DNA from: Gnetum montanum
Lineage: Eukaryota > Streptophyta > Gnetopsida > Gnetales > Gnetaceae
Reading direction: 5' to 3'
Assembly: GCA_015680685.1 (NCBI GenBank)
Contig: MNCI01013688.1
Span: 110,013-174,012 of the forward strand
Length of the DNA stretch: 64,000 nt
The notes below the pieces were generated by a model. That model was not told where the DNA came from. It saw only the letters and a program-made list of their open reading frames with translations, and ran no database searches. This document shows positions 1 to 11,243 of the stretch, one piece after another (the first letter of the stretch is position 1; each line of letters starts with the position of its first letter). The translations under genes were made by a program, and so were the position numbers.

Positions 1-560
1 AAGGATGATACTATCTAAACCACTAGCTAGACAATTTAAACAAAATAAAAAATAAAAACATAACTCACAAGACCATGAAAAAGAGGCTGAAATCTTTTCT
101 TCATCAAGTCATCTTACAAGCAATCTTTCACACTTTCTTCTTTACAAATGCTCTTCTCCAAAGACTCAAAGTGTGTCTTCAAGTGATAGCCCAAGTGCCA
201 GCTAGTAGCCTTCCAAAGTGTGATGTATTGTCTTCTCCTAAGTGTCATATATCAAGTGTCTTCTCCCCCTTTTTATAGGGTTCAAAGGTGGTTACATACT
301 TAAAATATCTTAGCTAACTTCTCTCCCAAGTAATGGAGTTACAACTTACCCATGTAGTTAGGAGATATTTCTCACCAATTTAATTGGGAAGTTATGTAGT
401 TGGGAAGTTGTACATAAAGTTAGGAGGAATTTATGCTAACACTAATATTTGTAAATATTACAAATATTTTATCATTAATATTACAATTATTTTATGGGTA
501 GTAACTTATATAATAATGTTTGAAAAATAATGTTTTAAAGCCTTGGAATAATTAAATTAA
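1..560 (-). repeat. LTR-like fragment (family B), cut by the window edge
   Basis: Read on the minus strand, this segment has a TATA box (268-280) followed by a purine-rich leader and, near position 1-60, a stretch reading CTTGTGAGTT then GGTTTAGATAGTAT. The same order (TGTAAC-ACCTT, TATA box, GGGGAGAAG, CTTGTGAGTT, GGTTTAGATAGTAT) occurs on the plus strand at 54700-54990, so both are copies of one LTR-type sequence. The part upstream of the TATA box (281-560) is very AT-rich. I see no coding domain, no target duplication and no partner LTR inside the window. The short ORF at 75-278 lies on the wrong strand and has no recognisable product. Confidence 0.5.
268..280 (-). promoter_or_regulatory. 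TATA box of the family-B LTR
   Basis: The minus strand reads CCCTATAAAAAGG. It matches the TATA box at 54798-54806 in the related plus-strand copy, with similar sequence on both sides. Confidence 0.5.
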
Positions 561-1744
561 GAGGTAAGTCTTTCACACTATTAGCGTATGTGACATTGCT
601 GAATTAATCACTAGAATATTTAAAATTTTATTTTCGATGAATAAAACTGCAACTCTGATTCACCGGCATCAGCCCAAAATATCTCTTAACACTTGTCTTA
701 GTGTGCCTTTGTGTCTTTGTTGCCGCATTCTGTGGACTGGTATGCGATATCGAATTCTTCGATGTCGAGCAAGGCTGCTGTTTCGGATTGCAAGTTCTAG
801 GGGTGAATGACATTTGTGATTACCATTTTTCACCACCTGAAAGTTTGAAATCAGTTCCCAGTTGTGATGTTGTTTCTGTTTTCAGTCTTGTTGTAGCAGT
901 TAACCTGTTTCTGTATTTTCCAAGGGTGCACAACCATGAAATTCGCCAAGTTGTTTAAAAACAGTGCTGAGGCGGGTAGGGTTTGGTGATGCATAGAACA
1001 ACGACGTAGAAATGAATAGGGTTTGGAGGTGAAATCACTCCTCAGCTGCCAACGCAGACTACTGCGTAGAGCAAGAGCTCATTGTTGCAATGGCAGTGCT
1101 GGAGAAGAGGGTGGTTTGAAGATGAAGATGGGGTTTGAACAAAATGTGATTATGTTTCTGCGTGTGGATGAGGGTTTCGATTTTTTTCTTTGCTGTCACA
1201 TCCACAGTAAAGGGGTTTTGTCCCTTACGAACTTGGCCGTGCCCATGGCGATGGCGGTTTTTTGTGGTACCCGTCTGTGCCGTGATAAGCACCACGTGAT
1301 TGGTGGTTTTGCACTCCCGCTGCTCTGGTGAAAATGCGATTTTCCTAGAATGCCACAATTAGGAACAGACAGAAAGCTTATTTGCATCTCCATCTCCATT
1401 GAAACCCATGGATCATCAAGCTTATTTGCATCTCCTTCGCCTTCGCTTACAACTGCACATTCTTCAGGACGACGAAGGCACTGTTGATTTTATTTTTATT
1501 TTCTGATTTTTGCAAGGCAGGAATGGCCGTCGAGAATTGGAGTTTCAAATGTTATCTTAGGGCCAAATATAAAATCGAACTTAACAACAGGAATTTTAAT
1601 TTGGGACCTTTCCAAAAAGAACTTTTCAGAGCACATTCTTCACCAATGCTTTTCAAATAAATAATATAATTCCTTGTTTGCTATTGTACTATCTTCCAAT
1701 CTCCAATAAGGAATAATCTGGCACTTTAATTTTGTATCAAGGAG
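561..1744. other. Unclassified block, GC-richer at 640-1500
   Basis: Bases 640-1500 are clearly richer in G and C than the flanks. Open frames of 60-102 codons exist on both strands, but none shows a domain, a signal peptide or a splice pattern I recognise. One minus-strand frame (1059-1358) ends in a Ser/Thr/Ala-rich stretch that could recall an organelle-targeting leader; this is weak. Bases 1500-1744 are plain AT-rich sequence ending at the truncated edge of element E. The block may be a fragment of a host gene or of an unknown element. Confidence 0.3.
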
Positions 1745-1762
1745 GCCTCAACATCATTTTAT

Positions 1763-2240
1763 TTAACACCCATCAGCCCATAACCTTAAAGCTATAAATT
1801 TACTTCTAAATTTACAACCATAGATTGTTCCAATTTTTAATAAAATATTCCAAGTGTTCCATGGAATGGCCAAATGTGCCAACAATCGTATAACACAGGG
1901 GCTTACTGTTGGTTTATTTGTCAGGAACTGGATTACATTGTGACCTGTGTGCACAAACACCTTGTACCCAAGCACATAGTGTCTGAATTTCTCCAAGGTG
2001 AACACCAACACCATCAATTCTTTCTCTATTGTGATATAGTTTAGCAATGCACCCACATACTTTTTCTCATGCAATGAATGTAGTAAGAACATTTCTGATC
2101 ATTCAACTATGTGAGCACAGCTTCTAAGGCATAACTAGATGCATCTGTCATTATGTGGAAGGGCCTAAACTAGTCAACTACCCATAGAATTGGCATTTCT
2201 ACAAGCTTTTGCTTGAGTTTCTAGAATGCATCACACATTC
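1763..2240 (-). pseudogene. RNase H remnant of element E
   Basis: The minus-strand frame 2092-1763 contains NYITIEKELMVLVFTLEKF followed by HYVLGYKVFVHTGH, which aligns with the Ty3 RNase H pattern (N-Y-x-T-x-E-K-E-L, then L-E-K-F-R, then the T-D-H motif). The catalytic glutamate in EKE is kept, but the aspartate of the usual TDH is a glycine (TGH), which should abolish activity. The piece ends at the element's truncated left edge. It would normally be part of the pol polyprotein. Confidence 0.75.
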
Positions 2241-3210
2241 CTCAATCCAAACAAATAGAGCATCCTTCTTTGATATCTACATCAACAGTTTGGCAATCTT
2301 AGAGAAATTCTCTATGAAGCACCTGTAGTAGCCAATGTGGTTAATAAATTTCCTCACATCTTTAACTATTTCTTCCTGCTAGATAATTCCTTATTTTTTT
2401 AGGATCCACCTTGATCCTTTTCTTTGAAATTCTATGCCCCAACACAATGCCTTCTTGGACCATCCAGTGGCTTTTCTGCCAATTGAACCTAAGGTTTATC
2501 TTCATGCACATTTTTAGCACTTTCTCAAGATAGTGTAAGGCTTGCTCAAATGTAGCCCCATAGGTGGAGAAGTCATCCATAAAGACTTCTCCCTACTACC
2601 AATATACTATTGGAAAATGCTCAAGACAAGGCATTGGAATGTAGAAGGGCATTGCATAGGCCAAACGACATCTTTCTATATGCAAAAGTTCCCCAGGGAC
2701 TCATGAATGTTTTTTTAGCCTGATCTTCTAATGCTATTTGGATTTGGTTATATCCATTATAACTATCCAAAAAGTTCTAGTAGCAATGCCTAGAATTGGT
2801 GTCCGACACATAGTCCACAAATGGCAAAGAAAAATAATCATTAAATGTTTTCCTATTCAACAAACTAAAATCAATGCCAACCCACCATTTCCTGTCTTTC
2901 TTTGGCACTATCACAAGTTGACTAATTGACTCGCTATCTGCAATGGGATAGATGAATCCTATCTTGAGGAGTTGTTCAATCTTCTCCTTGATGATATGCT
3001 TCAATTTTGGATTTAAATATCGTTGCAAGTGCCTCTTGGGTTTCATGAAGGGATATGTGTAGATGCAATGCTGGCATATCCTAGAATCAATTCTAGTGTG
3101 TTTAGGATATGACCAAGAAAAGGTTGATGGCCATTTGTTGATCACCTCCAACACCTTCTTTTTCTACATAAGAGCAAGGTTAGCATTAATAATAATTAGC
3201 TTGCCATTTT
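2241..3210 (-). pseudogene. Reverse transcriptase remnant of element E
   Basis: The fingers and palm are spread over shifted minus-strand frames. Frame 3154-2777 has IDSRICQH, IYPIADSES and LVIVPKKDRKWWVGIDF, matching the Athila/Tat start of RT. FLDSYNGYNQ lies near 2745-2776. The polymerase motif MDDFSTYG at 2557-2580, preceded by VF, is intact, and frame 2580-2362 continues with LNWQK-like and GIVLGHRIS segments. Stops and frameshifts separate these parts, so no active enzyme can be made from this copy. Confidence 0.8.
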
Positions 3211-3489
3211 TCGAAAAAGCATATTCCATTTTGACCGATAGAATTTTCAACCCAAGGGATTCTTGTTTAAAAATTTCATGGATTTTCAACTCTTCCCAAT
3301 TGGTATCATTAGGTTCATCGAAGAATTGGCGATGGATTTATTCCATCTCGCTCATGCCTTCAATTTAGGCATTTTTAGGCTCTCAATTTATTTCATGCAC
3401 AGAGTTGAGTTACTTTCAAGTTCAGCTATCAACCACTGGATATCCTCCTATTTTGTGGCTACTGCGTATAGGCACCTTTGAATTTCAAA

Positions 3490-4014
3490 CACATTTGCAT
3501 ACTACCTACATTCTATGATTATTGTACTTTTTGCTATCCATAATTTCTGCATGTAGTAATGCCTTGTGTCACTATACGTGATGCATAGAATGCACTTCCT
3601 CTCAATTTTTTCAAAATTGTTTTTCTTGGAAATTTTCAAGGAGAGGTTTATGATGCCTAATCTCACATCAATTGTACTTAGCCAAGCCCTTCCCATGATG
3701 ATTGGGAAGTCCCCCTTATAATTATTAACTCTAATCACTAGGAAATTAGTACGATATGATCATCCACAAATAGTGGTCATACTGTCCTTCACCAATCCCA
3801 AGGAAATGATGATGGACTAAACTAGCAACTCAAGATGAATGCTGCTCTTTTTGAGAGGAGACAAGTTCCTAGCTTTATACATTTCATAGAAAATCAAATT
3901 CACACTAGAACCTAAGTGTAGAAGATCCTTGCATGCCTCATTCCCAATGATTTGCAAGTAGATTAAGGGACTCCTAGGATCATATCTCTTCCTAGAAAGA
4001 TGGCCAACCTTCAT
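3490..4014 (-). pseudogene. Aspartic protease remnant of element E
   Basis: Frame 4014-3817 carries CKDLLHLGSSVNLIFYEMY, aligning with the Ty3 protease flap region around LLDLGASVNLM. The catalytic aspartate is replaced by histidine (LHLGSS). Frame 3738-3502 carries FPIIMGRAWLSTIDVRLG, the conserved second half (I-I-L-G-R-x-W-L). The equivalent in element D at 59560-59900 keeps the aspartate, so the loss is specific to E. The segment between this and RT (3211-3490) is an eroded linker. Confidence 0.7.
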
Positions 4015-4229
4015 CTAATCTATGACCACATGGATCAACATTATAGTATGCACCTTGGAAGGCATTTGGTTTTAAGGGATCTTGAATGGTGTTGTAAAAA
4101 ATGAAGGAGAAGTAGGGTCATCAACTATAGGTGTCTATGAGGGATTAAAAGGACTATTGATTCCAAAGAAAGGTCTTTTTTGGGAATTATTTTCTAAACC
4201 ACTCATTTGGGAAGTGGGTTGTAAGTTAA

Positions 4230-6605
4230 TAACCCTTGTGACATTTCTTTGCTGCGGCTAGGCTAGAATTTTGCCCTTCATGGATGGAGTGAATGGTAAT
4301 TGATTTGAAGGTGAAGGTATAGGTGCAAAAGAATGAGAAGGATAGAAAGGAAATGGGGACTCCCCTCTTGGAGATTGAGCTCTGTAGTACTTAGGAGGGT
4401 AGTAGTGGTGCTAAAAAGAAGAGTGACTAGAAGAGTCACACAAAGAAATGGGTTTTTAAACATAGTACCCATATAGATCTGGCTATCGATAAGGGTACTA
4501 TTGCATTGGTGGTGGCATCCCCCATGACTGTGGATGCTACCACTACTAGTACAGCTCATGAGGTTAAGGTGGAGTTCCACTCAGATAATAAGCTTGTTGT
4601 TGATGGAACTACCTATAATTGCCTTGAGGATAAGGCAACTTCTTAGTTACTTACCTTCTTACTAATCTAGAATTTAGTGCATACACCCCAGACTCTTACA
4701 AGTGCAACATAGTAGGGTAAGATACCTTAGGATGTTCATATTGACAGATGTCACACTCACCATCATCATCTATCTCAAAATTCACAACCTCTTCAATGGC
4801 AACAACTTTGTTCTTACCCCTTTGATGGGCACGCTTAGCTTCCTTCATTCTCCTTCAATCATAACCACTACCTTGTGCTTTGAATTATTCAATAATTCTA
4901 AGGGAAATTTGGAAATTTTCATTCAAAGAGTCTCACATTTTATCTACCTTGGTTGATATTTCAAAAATAAATTTTTATATCAACAAGGTTTTACATTGCA
5001 TCACTTTATCAAGTGGTGTCTCCTTCTCATTATCACAAAACCAAATCTCCCTTTTGTAGATGGAATGATCTTAATTGTACTCTTCTTCACTTTCCCTTTT
5101 TCTCAACTCTCCTTCTTCTTTGACCACCTGCTCAATCAACCTTTGGATCTAATGAGCTCTTAGTTTGTAAAGTCTTCCTTGGACAAAGACCCGAAGAGTT
5201 CTCCTCATTTTTGTTTTGAGCCCATCTATGATATGGCAAAGCTGCTCTTGTTAAGAAAAGCCATGTCCTGGGCATCTATGCAATAAAGAGTAATATCTAC
5301 CCATGGTTGTGTCCAAGGATTCATGTATTCCTTGCCTCCATCCTTGGATCTTCTTCCTCATATTAAACATTCAAGAGTATGTTTGATACTTGTCATTGAA
5401 GAGTTCAAGCAGCATACTCCATCGTCTGATTGATTTCAGTTCTAAGGACTAGTACCAACTTTCAACCTCCTTGATGAGTTTCCTGGGGAATAGATTGAAT
5501 TTTTTTCATTTGTTGTCCATGTTCTATAAGGCACAGGCATCTTGAAAGGCTTGAAGATAATTTTGTGAATCAAAATTATATCCCCCTTCAATCTTGGAAG
5601 TATTGTTCATGTCCAACCATTTGATCTAACTATCTTTCACATGCCTCATTGGAATTCTCATGACCTCTGCAATGTTCAATATGTTTTTGGTTGTAAGAAA
5701 AGGCACATCATAGTCATAGCCCCTGTGATGGCCTTGATTCCTATGATGCCCTTTATTATCCTTTTTTTCATGATGATGGGCCTCCCTTGATTACCCACAC
5801 CCCTAGTCTCTACTATTCTAGTAGGGCCTACGATAATCTCTATCCTGCTGGTCATCTCCATAATGATCTCATCCTCTGTAGCTTCAGTTAGAATTGGAGG
5901 AGGAAGAGGATGAGGACAATGAAGCTGAAGAGGAAGGACTAGCACTAAAACAGTTTCTACTACTCCATCTTCTTTGGTCACAGCCACGATCACCATGTTT
6001 ATCTTTGTCATGGTGCTTCTCCAAGTTCTTTCCTTTCTCCTTTGGAGCCCCCATGGTCATGGGACCCATTCTTTCCTAAACTAGGGTTTTTTATAGTGGA
6101 TTGTAAATTCTTGTTAGGGCCCCCTTCATCAAAGAAGAGGGAAGGAAAATCAATGTCTTGAGAAACCCCTAAGAAGGGATCCTCTACTTCCCTTTGGCCT
6201 AGCTGGAACAAAGGGTTTGTGAACCATTTCCTCTTTGATGCCTCATACTAAGCATCTTGTTGCTGATCTTTCTTCCATTGTGCCTCAGTGGGAATATAAT
6301 TCCCATTGTCATGATCTTGCACAATGTATTCAGCATTAAGCCTTGAGATGCCCAATTTCATGAGAGTGTGGAGTAGCATTGCAGAAACTAATCAATCAAA
6401 CAACAACAAAATGTTGTCCTTCATGTCCCTCCATTATATCTATTCATCCTAGTGCAAGATGAAGGTGAAGTTTAGAACATACTCATTTGGATGAGTATAG
6501 ATCACTTTGCATTGTTGGGGCATAAGTGGTTTTGAGCCTTCATGCTTTTGCTGATTGGAACCACCTTTGTATGGCCGCGGAGAATCCTTCCTATGAAAAG
6601 AAGCC
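4230..6605 (-). pseudogene. gag: gag remnant of element E
   Basis: A likely start ATG lies at 6605, about 135 bp inside the primer site. The retrotransposon-gag core (about 5650-5040) reads, across small shifts, as YLQAFQDAC, then a W-Y-x-S-L segment, then ELFNDKYQTYS and GRYYSLLHRC. These are the same blocks seen in the gag of D (61370-60904) and of A1, A2 and A3. Bases 4950-4230 correspond to the proline- and tyrosine-rich tail seen in the other copies. Many stops break the frame. Confidence 0.7.
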
Positions 6606-6740
6606 ATATTATATGAGAAGAAAAAATATTGTGGCTTTGTTTTTATTATTAGTTTTCTTAATGATATCAACTTTTGGGTTTGTTACAACATCATTATATA
6701 ATTTCACTAACTCCTAGATAACGTATGTAGCTAACAAAAG

Positions 6741-6758
6741 TCCCTAGCAACAATGCCA
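6741..6758 (-). promoter_or_regulatory. Primer-binding site of E (tRNA-Asp type)
   Basis: The minus strand reads TGGCATTGTTGCTAGGGA, directly next to the LTR. It matches the complement of the plant tRNA-Asp(GTC) 3' end, TGGCGCCGTTGCCGGGGA, at 13 of 18 positions. tRNA-Asp priming is known for Athila/Tat-type elements. Confidence 0.7.
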
Positions 6759-6759
6759 A

Positions 6760-7588
6760 TGATGAGCAGCGAATAGTCCCTATGCCTAACCATATGAATT
6801 ACTAGCATTTACTAAGTAATTGGGTCAAATTTCATAGGCTTTAGCTCTCTAAGTACACTGGATCTAGGTAGTGAATCTAACAAATGTGATCATTGTCTTC
6901 TTAGTTTCACTTATGAATTGCAAATGTATAATTAAGTGTAATTGAGGCCCATGAATTTTATCATTTTTTTATTAATTTACCTAAGTGTTGAAGATAAAGT
7001 AATTAAATGTTTAACTAATCTAATAACTAACTAATTCTTAACTAATCCTAACATAAGCATCTATTCTAACTTTCCATACACATCTTGAACATGTTGCAAT
7101 GCTACTAGGTTACCAAGCATTAGGCGCTATTGGAATTACCAAGCATTAACATATGATCAAAGTGGTCATACTTATGTGTGTTAATTAATAACATGAATTA
7201 ATTACTTAAAATCATTAAAGTAAATTGCATAAGTAATAAATGCATGAAGTAAACATTAAGCGCAATCCAAGTGCTACAAGGTTTATCAAGAAAGCTCATC
7301 TTTATTACCATTCATACTAAGGTGCTCAAGTACATCAATGCTTCAATGAAAATCCATACACTTCTCAATTCCTACGGTGGGCACTTAGAAAATATTCTAA
7401 CTTTCGGATGATAAAATTACAAGAGTTTGGCTAGCAACTAATGATCAAATGCCATAAATGTAGCTAGTGTACACACTTATATAGGCAAAACACAACACTT
7501 TTTTGACGTGTATGCGTTAATGCAGCAAACCATGTGTTGACATGATCACATCAATAAGATCACGTCAATGTGATCAAACAACTCATCA
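6760..7588 (-). repeat. 5' LTR of element E
   Basis: The minus strand starts TGATGAGTTG and ends with a CATCA-type terminus, like the A-family LTRs. It has a TATA box at 7477-7487, and the usual polyadenylation-region text with ATCTTTATT on the plus strand near 7298. Length is 829 bp, close to the 813-882 bp of the A-family LTRs. The 3' partner is not in the window. Confidence 0.7.
7477..7577 (-). promoter_or_regulatory. Promoter of E: TATA box plus 14-bp-phased GATCAC array
   Basis: The TATA box reads GCCTATATAAG on the minus strand (7477-7487). Upstream of it the plus strand has GATCAC at 7544, GATCAC at 7558 and GATCAA at 7572, exactly 14 bp apart, with the same filler (RTCAAT plus two bases). 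The spacing equals that of the GATATC arrays in the A family, but the hexamer differs. Confidence 0.65.
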
Positions 7589-8750
7589 ACTATGATAATC
7601 ATTTGTTTCTTATGATAAAGTTTAACTAATAAATACCCATAATAATTTCTACATCCTAGATATACACCATATTTGATATTCTAGGAGATAAAAGTACCTT
7701 AGAATAACTACAAAAATAAAGGAATATTTTCAAAATGAAATTTAATATATTTGAAATCAAGTGTGAATATCACAAAAAATTTTATTACACTTACCCCAAA
7801 TATTTCTAAAGATGAAAATACAAACAATTAACAATAGTTTGATGAAGAATGTGAGACAAAGAGAATCTTATTGAAGACTCAAAAGTCACAAAAGACTATC
7901 AAGACATATAAAAATATGATTTAAACTAAGAATAAGGACTTAGTCAAAAAAATACAAAGATAAGTACTTTCATAAATGATAAAGCAAGATCCCACCTATT
8001 TTTTGTATTTTTTGAATGCAAGAGAAGAACAAACTATGCTTTCTCTCTCAGAGATATTAAAAATTTTTATGAAGCTTTATTTAATAGTAATGATAGAATA
8101 GAATATTTTAATAATAATGAAAATATATTATTCATTTCTTTTGATGATATAGTATAGAAGATAAAAAAAATCTAGCATTAGGAAAAGATGTTGAAGTAAA
8201 TAACTTATATAGAAAAATGCCTAAATGGAAAGTTCTATTAGTATAGAATGCCATCTAGAAGAAGTTAAATTTGACTATGCAAGTGGGGTTAGAAAAGAAA
8301 TGTTACATCAATGAATTAGGTATGCTCTTTAAAAAAGGAAACAAAAAAGAATTAAATAATTATATATTAATTATAATTTGTAGTATTTTTTCCAAGCTTC
8401 TCGACACTACTCAAGAATCTATGCTTAGAAAATGTGCTAAATAAAATCATATACATGCAATTTCCATTTGTAAACTTTCTTTCTCAAATCATTTCTTACT
8501 CATCAACACTATTTGTAAACATTCTTACATATAAACCATTTCTAACTTATAGTACAAGCTATAGTAAATTCTTAACATAAGTTGATGTTTTTTCCTAACC
8601 TCTAAAATTTTTTATAGCTCTTAATAAAAAGGTTTTATATCTTCTAACAATGAGATTTTTTAGGATTGTTTGTAAATATGAAAACCTAAAAATTCATCCC
8701 CAAAACCATAAGTTTTTTCTTTGTACTTTTTCTTTGTCTATTGTACTGAA
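7589..8750. other. AT-rich sequence without recognised features
   Basis: No ORF, domain, LTR end or tandem repeat stands out. Runs such as 8080-8130 are almost pure A/T. It lies between the outer edge of element E and the SINE pair. Confidence 0.5.
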
Positions 8751-8890
8751 ATAATGAGGTGTTAGCGTAGTGGTAAGACTATTTATCTAAAAAGCTTTAA
8801 GTCCTACGTTTGATTTTGGTGGGAAATTATGAGTTATAAAAGTTCTAATTGGACTATATGTCTTGGGGTGTATCTATATTACAATTATTT
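8751..8890 (+). mobile_element. tRNA-derived SINE, copy 1
   Basis: The segment begins ATAATGAGGTGTTAGC. It has an A-box-like TTAGCGTAGTGG at 8762-8773 and a weak B-box-like CGTTTGATTTT at 8808-8818, about 35 bp apart, as in a tRNA-derived RNA polymerase III promoter. After this head comes TTCTAATTGGACTATATG, shared with copy 2. The body is about 130 bp. No clear poly-A tail or target duplication is seen. Confidence 0.6.
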
Positions 8891-9004
8891 AAGGGTTCCA
8901 ACACCCCTTATCTTAACTTATTATACTTTAATTTTTTCTAAAATTAATATTTATTATTTTTTCAAGATCTAACATTTCCCACACTCCCCACACCCTTCCT
9001 TTTC
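8891..9004. other. AT-rich spacer between the two SINE copies
   Basis: It holds a C-rich stretch (ACACTCCCCACACCC) that resembles the C-rich sequence following copy 2, so both SINE copies may include a further 3' tail of this kind. Confidence 0.3.
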
Positions 9005-9130
9005 TCATAATGAGGTGTTAGCCTAACAGCAAGACTCTTGATTTAGAATATTCAAGTTATAGGTTCAATTCTAATAGTCAATGCAAAGTTATAAAGTTCT
9101 AATTTGACTATATGTCTTAGGGGTAAATAT
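9005..9130 (+). mobile_element. tRNA-derived SINE, copy 2
   Basis: The copy opens CATAATGAGGTGTTAGCC, with an A-box-like stretch at 9018-9029 and a good B box AGGTTCAATTC at 9061-9071. It shares ATAAAGTTCTAATTTGAC and ACTATATGTCTTAGGGG with copy 1 and lies in the same orientation 250 bp away. The B box is closer to consensus than in copy 1, while the A box is more worn. Confidence 0.65.
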
Positions 9131-9898
9131 TTTTAAAAAATTAGATTTCAATAATACCTACACCCCCTTCCACCCCACCTAATATAGTTAATATATTAAA
9201 CCTCTTTACTTCTATCATCTTAGCAATTAGTTTGAAGGTATGGGATCCCAAAAAAATGAATAGTGATATTAAAAAATTCAAAGCACAACAAATTAATGAA
9301 GTGATAGTCTAAAGAAAAAGCTAAACAATTTAAGAGATACCTTTTCAAGTTTCCATCTTTAAAACCAATCATGAAATATCTCCTCTCTAACATAAGAAAA
9401 GGATCAGGCCTTACCCTTGTTTAGAGGTGCCCTCATAGGTTTTCGCTTCTTACTAAATGGCTTCTTATAAAAAGTAGGAGAAAAATCTCTCTAAGGATAA
9501 ACAAGAGCTTCAATCAAAAAAAAAAAAAAGAACAAATGATAGCAAATGCTAAAAGATGTGTATCCTTAAGCCTTAAAAATATAAAGCTATTAATAGTGTA
9601 AAAACTAATTTAATTGTTCAACCCTTACTAAAATTTTTTTTCTAGAAATTATAACTAAAGAGTAACATGTTTGAGAATATGATATTTAACTCCGAAAGAA
9701 AGATCATAGTTATGCTTTTGTTGCTACAACATAACTGTATAACAAAGCTTTCAAACACAATAGAGAAAAAGTAGCTAATGATACTTCCAAATGTAAAGAA
9801 AATAATTAGACAAAGTAGGTTGATAAACAAGAATAATATCATTGATGCTTCGTTAAAAGTTATACAAATTCAAGATGTCCATTTTTGAACATGCTATA
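9131..9898. other. Unassigned AT-rich sequence
   Basis: It contains a C-rich patch after the SINE and an A run near 9518-9530, but no recognised gene. The frame at 9642-9842 (minus) is a string of hydrophobic codons typical of AT-rich noise. It ends at the outer edge of element D; the last five bases, CTATA, would be D's target duplication, but its right-hand partner is lost. Confidence 0.5.
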
Positions 9899-10729
9899 TG
9901 ATTAGTGAAGTATCCCAACACTCTACCATATAAGTCATGAGTGTTAATCCACAAATGGACAATGTTATTATGGTAGTAATTGAGGTTAAGTTTGAGATCA
10001 CTATCTTCCCACTTTGAGCTAGTGAAGTACAAGTGTATGGTTTAGCTCTTGGTGAGGTGTATGATTAACTGATGTTGGTTGCCTCTTAGTACTCCTAAAG
10101 GTCAACATGGTAATTAACTAAAAAAACATAAACCTATCTTAGCCTATTTCAATGGATATCCAATCCTAATCTACCGTTCAGACCTTAGACTCATGTAGTC
10201 ATCAGTAGGATTACCAAGCGATATTACTACTGAGTGAATGAAGTCCACTACTAGGTTACCAAATGACTACACTTAGCACTCAAAACCAATCATATCCATA
10301 CCTCTTACTAATAACACGTAAAATAACTATTTGAAATGTAAATGATTACTTAGAAAAATAGTAAAGATTATGCTAAGTAAAAAATTAGAAAACTAAGGAA
10401 ATGTTGCAATGATGGAAAGCTATCTCAATGTTTATTTCTGTCATGAACTACGTCCAACTACAATTTACTCGAATAAAGACACCAAACAACTATCAAACAT
10501 CACACTGTAAAAATTCACTTCTATCGCTAAACTATGAAACAAAATTGCAAGAGTTTGACTAAGTGTGGACTGAAATGGATTATACATCTAAGGGTTGGTA
10601 TTTATAGGGTTTCACACATCCCAAAACATCACATGAACGATGACATAGTATAGATTAAGACATCATTGCTATAATATTGTAGATGCAATATCTCTTTACA
10701 ATAAAAATTATCTATATCCTACCCCCATG
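9899..10729 (-). repeat. 3' LTR of element D
   Basis: It aligns with the broken 5' LTR at 62627-63300: both have GAAGTATC-CAACACTCTA near one end, and CTTTATTGCCATCATGAACT or close variants in the polyadenylation region. The minus-strand TATA box CCCTATAAATA is at 10599-10609. Upstream of it (10650-10715) hexamers GACATC, AATATT and AATATC are spaced at 14 bp, a worn form of the A-family array. Confidence 0.75.
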
Positions 10730-10740
10730 ATTGACTAGAA
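10730..10740 (-). promoter_or_regulatory. Polypurine tract of D
   Basis: The minus strand reads TCATGGGGGTA next to the 3' LTR. The same string is found at 42803-42813 (A2) and at 51029-51039 (A1, plus strand). Confidence 0.7.
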
Positions 10741-10922
10741 ACTTTTCCTTGAGTTAAAAAAATGAGAATAGAGTTCCTCACAATATTGGAAGGTAGATTT
10801 GACTATACATGACCAACTAATTATTTACATGACTTAGAATGCCACAGTGGTGTCTTTACAAAATATGACATAGTTACATGACAAGATGAAACAAAACAAA
10901 ACTTGGAATAGCTCGATGTAGG

Positions 10923-11238
10923 TCATGTTCCTGGAATTGGTGGCTCTTTCATTGATAGCTTCCCTTTTTAATCAGGCTTTTTGAATTGATATCTATTAAG
11001 AAGTGCCTAAATTTTTCTGTTCTATGTCCTAGGGTCATGTACTATCCATGCTTGTTAAGCAATGTTTGATGAACTGGGTACATCCCATGGTGTGGTAGCT
11101 ATGGAAACATGTGGTTGGCCCTTACATACCATGCTACAAATTATCGTCTATCCTTCTCAAAATTTATGGCAATCTTTCTTAGCCCTTGATAATTGGACAT
11201 TAACATGTTAGGTTAGCTACTACACCCTTCTAGTCTTG
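10923..11238 (-). pseudogene. ORF2 of D, 3' end
   Basis: It aligns with the last part of A2 ORF2 (42995-43325) and keeps the ACA-TGA ending at 10923-10925. The copia insertion at 11244 separates it from the next piece at 22681, with GTAGC duplicated at 11239-11243 and 22676-22680. The uninterrupted A2 sequence reads through this point with a single GTAGC. Several stops are present. Confidence 0.65.
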
Positions 11239-11243
11239 GTAGC

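Larger units (their letters stand above)
1745..7588 (-). mobile_element. Element E: truncated Athila/Tat-type Ty3/gypsy retrotransposon
   Basis: On the minus strand the order is LTR (6760-7588), tRNA-Asp primer site (6741-6758), gag, protease, reverse transcriptase and RNase H, the normal Ty3/gypsy order. The copy stops abruptly inside or just after RNase H near 1745, so integrase, any 3' ORF and the second LTR are missing. The RT and gag resemble those of element D (56250-62481). All reading frames are broken by stops and shifts, so it is a dead copy. The primer site and RT style point to the Athila/Tat branch; the exact lineage would need a tree. Confidence 0.8.

Noticed and set aside
1059-1358. 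Possible host gene exon on the minus strand
   Set aside because: No recognisable domain, overlapping frames on both strands of similar length, and no splice context.
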